A stretch of DNA of 45,223 bases from an uncultured Alphaproteobacteria bacterium. GTDB lineage: Bacteria; Pseudomonadota; Alphaproteobacteria; RF32; CAG-239. This document shows, in pieces, positions 43,613 through 45,223 of the stretch (positions are counted from its first letter, which is position 1; each line of letters begins with the position of its first letter). The stretch is from the NCBI GenBank assembly GCA_944393665.1, contig CALYAX010000013.1, forward strand, positions 1 to 45,223, in the 5' to 3' direction. A model generated the notes under the pieces. That model was not told where the DNA came from. It saw nothing but the letters and a program-made list of their open reading frames with translations, and did not search any database. The translations under genes and the position numbers were made by a program.

Positions 43613-45223
43613 CTAATAACGGTGGATAAAGGGAACAAAATCGCCGCCGCGGTAAGTTCCGACACCCTCAATAGCGACAAAATCTCCTCCCAGCAACGGA
43701 ATCGACCCGATAGCGGACGGCCAGTTAATATCATTCCTCAAGGCAAAAGTTGAATCCCTGCCGCTTAACCCGACAGCGGAAATAACCATCGACCCATAAT
43801 TTCCGATATCTATGTTACTGGAATCCAGACTGACATGACCAATTGTCATATAACCCTGGTCATTAACGACTTGGGTCAGAGAATACGTATTCACCAATGA
43901 ATCAATCTCTAATTTTCCCAATCCATTAGCAATTTCCGTTTTATAATTTGTTGAAGAACGAATATTTATTGAGCGGACTTTCACTGAACTGAAACTGGCA
44001 ATGAGACCTGCCCCGCGCTTAGCATTATTAAATTCCAGATATTCTATTTGCAGTTTAATCGGAGCATCGGAATTCACGTCCTGTGAGCCGCCTATAATTT
44101 TTATCTTTGTTGAACCGGAAACATAAAATGACCCAAGAACCCGCACCGGCAAAGTCAGAGGAGCGTCAACTTCAAGATCATAGTCCGTAATATCCGTATT
44201 ACTGCCAAATGTGGTATATCCGTCAATCGAAATAAAATTTGTTTTGGCGGAATCCATATTTGTAAATGAGTTATTGCCGGCCAGAGAAGAATGTATGAAA
44301 CTCATGCAGCCTTTTGTCTTAAACCCCGCATTCCGAAAAGACAGATAAGCAAATGTAATGCCGTTCGCACTCGTGGTATTAAGTGTTCCGGTAACATTTA
44401 CCGTCTCGGTACTGCATTCGGAATAAGCTTTTGCACCTTTGATTGACCCTACGGCCTCAACGGAAAGCTGTGATAAATCATAAGACGAAATACCATAGAG
44501 AACAATCTGAGTGACAGAAGAACTTAATTTTTTTCCGTTAATTTCACATTTATTGGCGGCAGTACATACAGAACGGATTTTTTGCTCGCAGGCACTCATC
44601 GTCGAGACACAAGTCCCGTTTTGGCACTCCTGTCCGGCAGAACATCCGCCGCAGCATTCGGAGGCGGCAATGCAAGCGCCGTTGCAGGTCTTTTTGCCGG
44701 CCTGCTCGCAGGTCTGGCAGGTGTAGCATTTGTTTTCGCCGGAATAAAAGCCGTTTTCTTTAGCCACGGTAGCGCCGCCGCAGCTGGTACTCCCCGCCGT
44801 GCAGGGGATGACTTCGCATTTGTAACAGGGCGTGGCTCCCGACTGCCCGGATTGCAAACGTTTGTATCCGGCACCGCAGGTTTTGCCCGCTTCATACCCG
44901 CCGGGACAGCTGTCGGCGACACAGCTGAGTTCGTCGGAACTTAAATGATATCCGGTGTCGCATTTGGCCTTACAGCCGACGGAACATTTGGAGGAACAAT
45001 CGGCATAAGTCTTGCCCTGGGCACAGCCGTTGGCACAAGACGAAGCCGCAGGCTTAGAACTGTAGTTCCGGCAGTTGTCGGCATAAGCCTTCTCACATTT
45101 GGAAGAACAGTCGCTGAAATACTTTTCGCAGCCATAGGGCGTTGATACCGCCGTGCGGATGTGACAGTTATCGGTATAGGCGGTTTGGCATTTGGAGGGA
45201 CAGTCGGCGAAGTAGGTTTTGCA
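43613..45223 (-). CDS. Cys-rich secreted/surface protein, 5' end outside window (partial)
   Basis: The frame stays open from the window edge, so the start lies beyond it; 536 residues are visible. Residues 1-124 contain Cys units of the same kind as in the 703-residue protein (CEKYFSDCSSKCEKAYADNC, CANGCAQG...); residues 151-206 lie in the block shared with the left-end gene (ATVAKENG...). About 330 Cys-poor, beta-rich residues follow, and the tail PSAIGSIPLLGGDFVAIEG resembles the left-end tail. Family role unknown; surface exposure inferred. Confidence 0.8.
   Translation of the reverse strand, partial: CKTYFADCPSKCQTAYTDNCHIRTAVSTPYGCEKYFSDCSSKCEKAYADNCRNYSSKPAASSCANGCAQGKTYADCSSKCSVGCKAKCDTGYHLSSDELSCVADSCPGGYEAGKTCGAGYKRLQSGQSGATPCYKCEVIPCTAGSTSCGGATVAKENGFYSGENKCYTCQTCEQAGKKTCNGACIAASECCGGCSAGQECQNGTCVSTMSACEQKIRSVCTAANKCEINGKKLSSSVTQIVLYGISSYDLSQLSVEAVGSIKGAKAYSECSTETVNVTGTLNTTSANGITFAYLSFRNAGFKTKGCMSFIHSSLAGNNSFTNMDSAKTNFISIDGYTTFGSNTDITDYDLEVDAPLTLPVRVLGSFYVSGSTKIKIIGGSQDVNSDAPIKLQIEYLEFNNAKRGAGLIASFSSVKVRSINIRSSTNYKTEIANGLGKLEIDSLVNTYSLTQVVNDQGYMTIGHVSLDSSNIDIGNYGSMVISAVGLSGRDSTFALRNDINWPSAIGSIPLLGGDFVAIEGVGTYRGGDFVPFIHRY
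44606..44773 (-). repeat. Copy B of the 168-bp inverted repeat
   Basis: It is the reverse complement of 1-168 with 8 differences. Both copies encode the same module (ATVAKENG to about TCV) and read in opposite directions toward the window centre. Confidence 0.9.

Overview
This window is chromosomal DNA that reads as an uncultured, probably host-associated alphaproteobacterium. The supporting signs are: an F1-only ATP synthase cluster in the order atpH-atpA-atpG-atpD-atpC with no F0 genes, priA just upstream of it, an alphaproteobacterial-type S21 and a DUF465 (YdcH-like) protein, and a dgt - SPOR protein - M50 peptidase - nagZ run. Most of the window is compact housekeeping sequence. No tRNA, rRNA, CRISPR array, insertion sequence or prophage was recognised, and no stretch over about 300 bases lacks a gene.

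Layout: (1) 1-1170, 3' part of a cysteine-rich secreted/surface protein gene. (2) 1.2-4.4 kb, rpsU, a DUF465 protein, a phosphofructokinase and three small hypotheticals. (3) 4.6-8.9 kb, an RND efflux pump and its membrane-fusion lipoprotein, without an outer-membrane channel gene. (4) 9.1-11.3 kb, a pyruvoyl-dependent arginine decarboxylase and an APC-type antiporter resembling the chlamydial AaxB/AaxC pair, with a strong hairpin terminator between them. (5) 11.4-13.8 kb, a DUF218-like protein, a histidine phosphatase and a nitroreductase. (6) 14.0-16.1 kb, a second cysteine-rich exported protein. (7) 16.2-25.2 kb, the F1 ATP synthase cluster, a WG-like repeat protein and priA. (8) 25.3-32.8 kb, two small membrane proteins, xerC, rpmG, a PDZ-less S41 peptidase, rnr, xthA and dgt. 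(9) 32.9-36.8 kb, an envelope operon (SPOR protein, M50 peptidase, nagZ, small membrane protein) and two small hypotheticals. (10) 37.0-41.1 kb, a TPR / MoxR ATPase / DUF58 / TPR module. (11) 41.2-43.5 kb, a UvrD/PcrA-type helicase. (12) 43.6-45.2 kb, the 3' part of a third cysteine-rich gene on the minus strand.

The most unusual feature is the cysteine-rich family. The genes at the two window ends face each other and share a block of 168 bp (160 of 168 bases identical by hand alignment). They then diverge into different low-cysteine C-terminal regions and end in a similar short tail. The copies are inverted relative to each other about 44.6 kb apart, so recombination between them would invert nearly the whole window and exchange the C-terminal halves. 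Both window edges lie inside this family, which would fit an assembly that broke at a multi-copy repeat. Other points worth following are the arginine acid-resistance-like pair, an 80-residue Lys-rich extension on ATP synthase beta, palindromic insertions between atp genes, and a G/K substrate-site combination in the phosphofructokinase.
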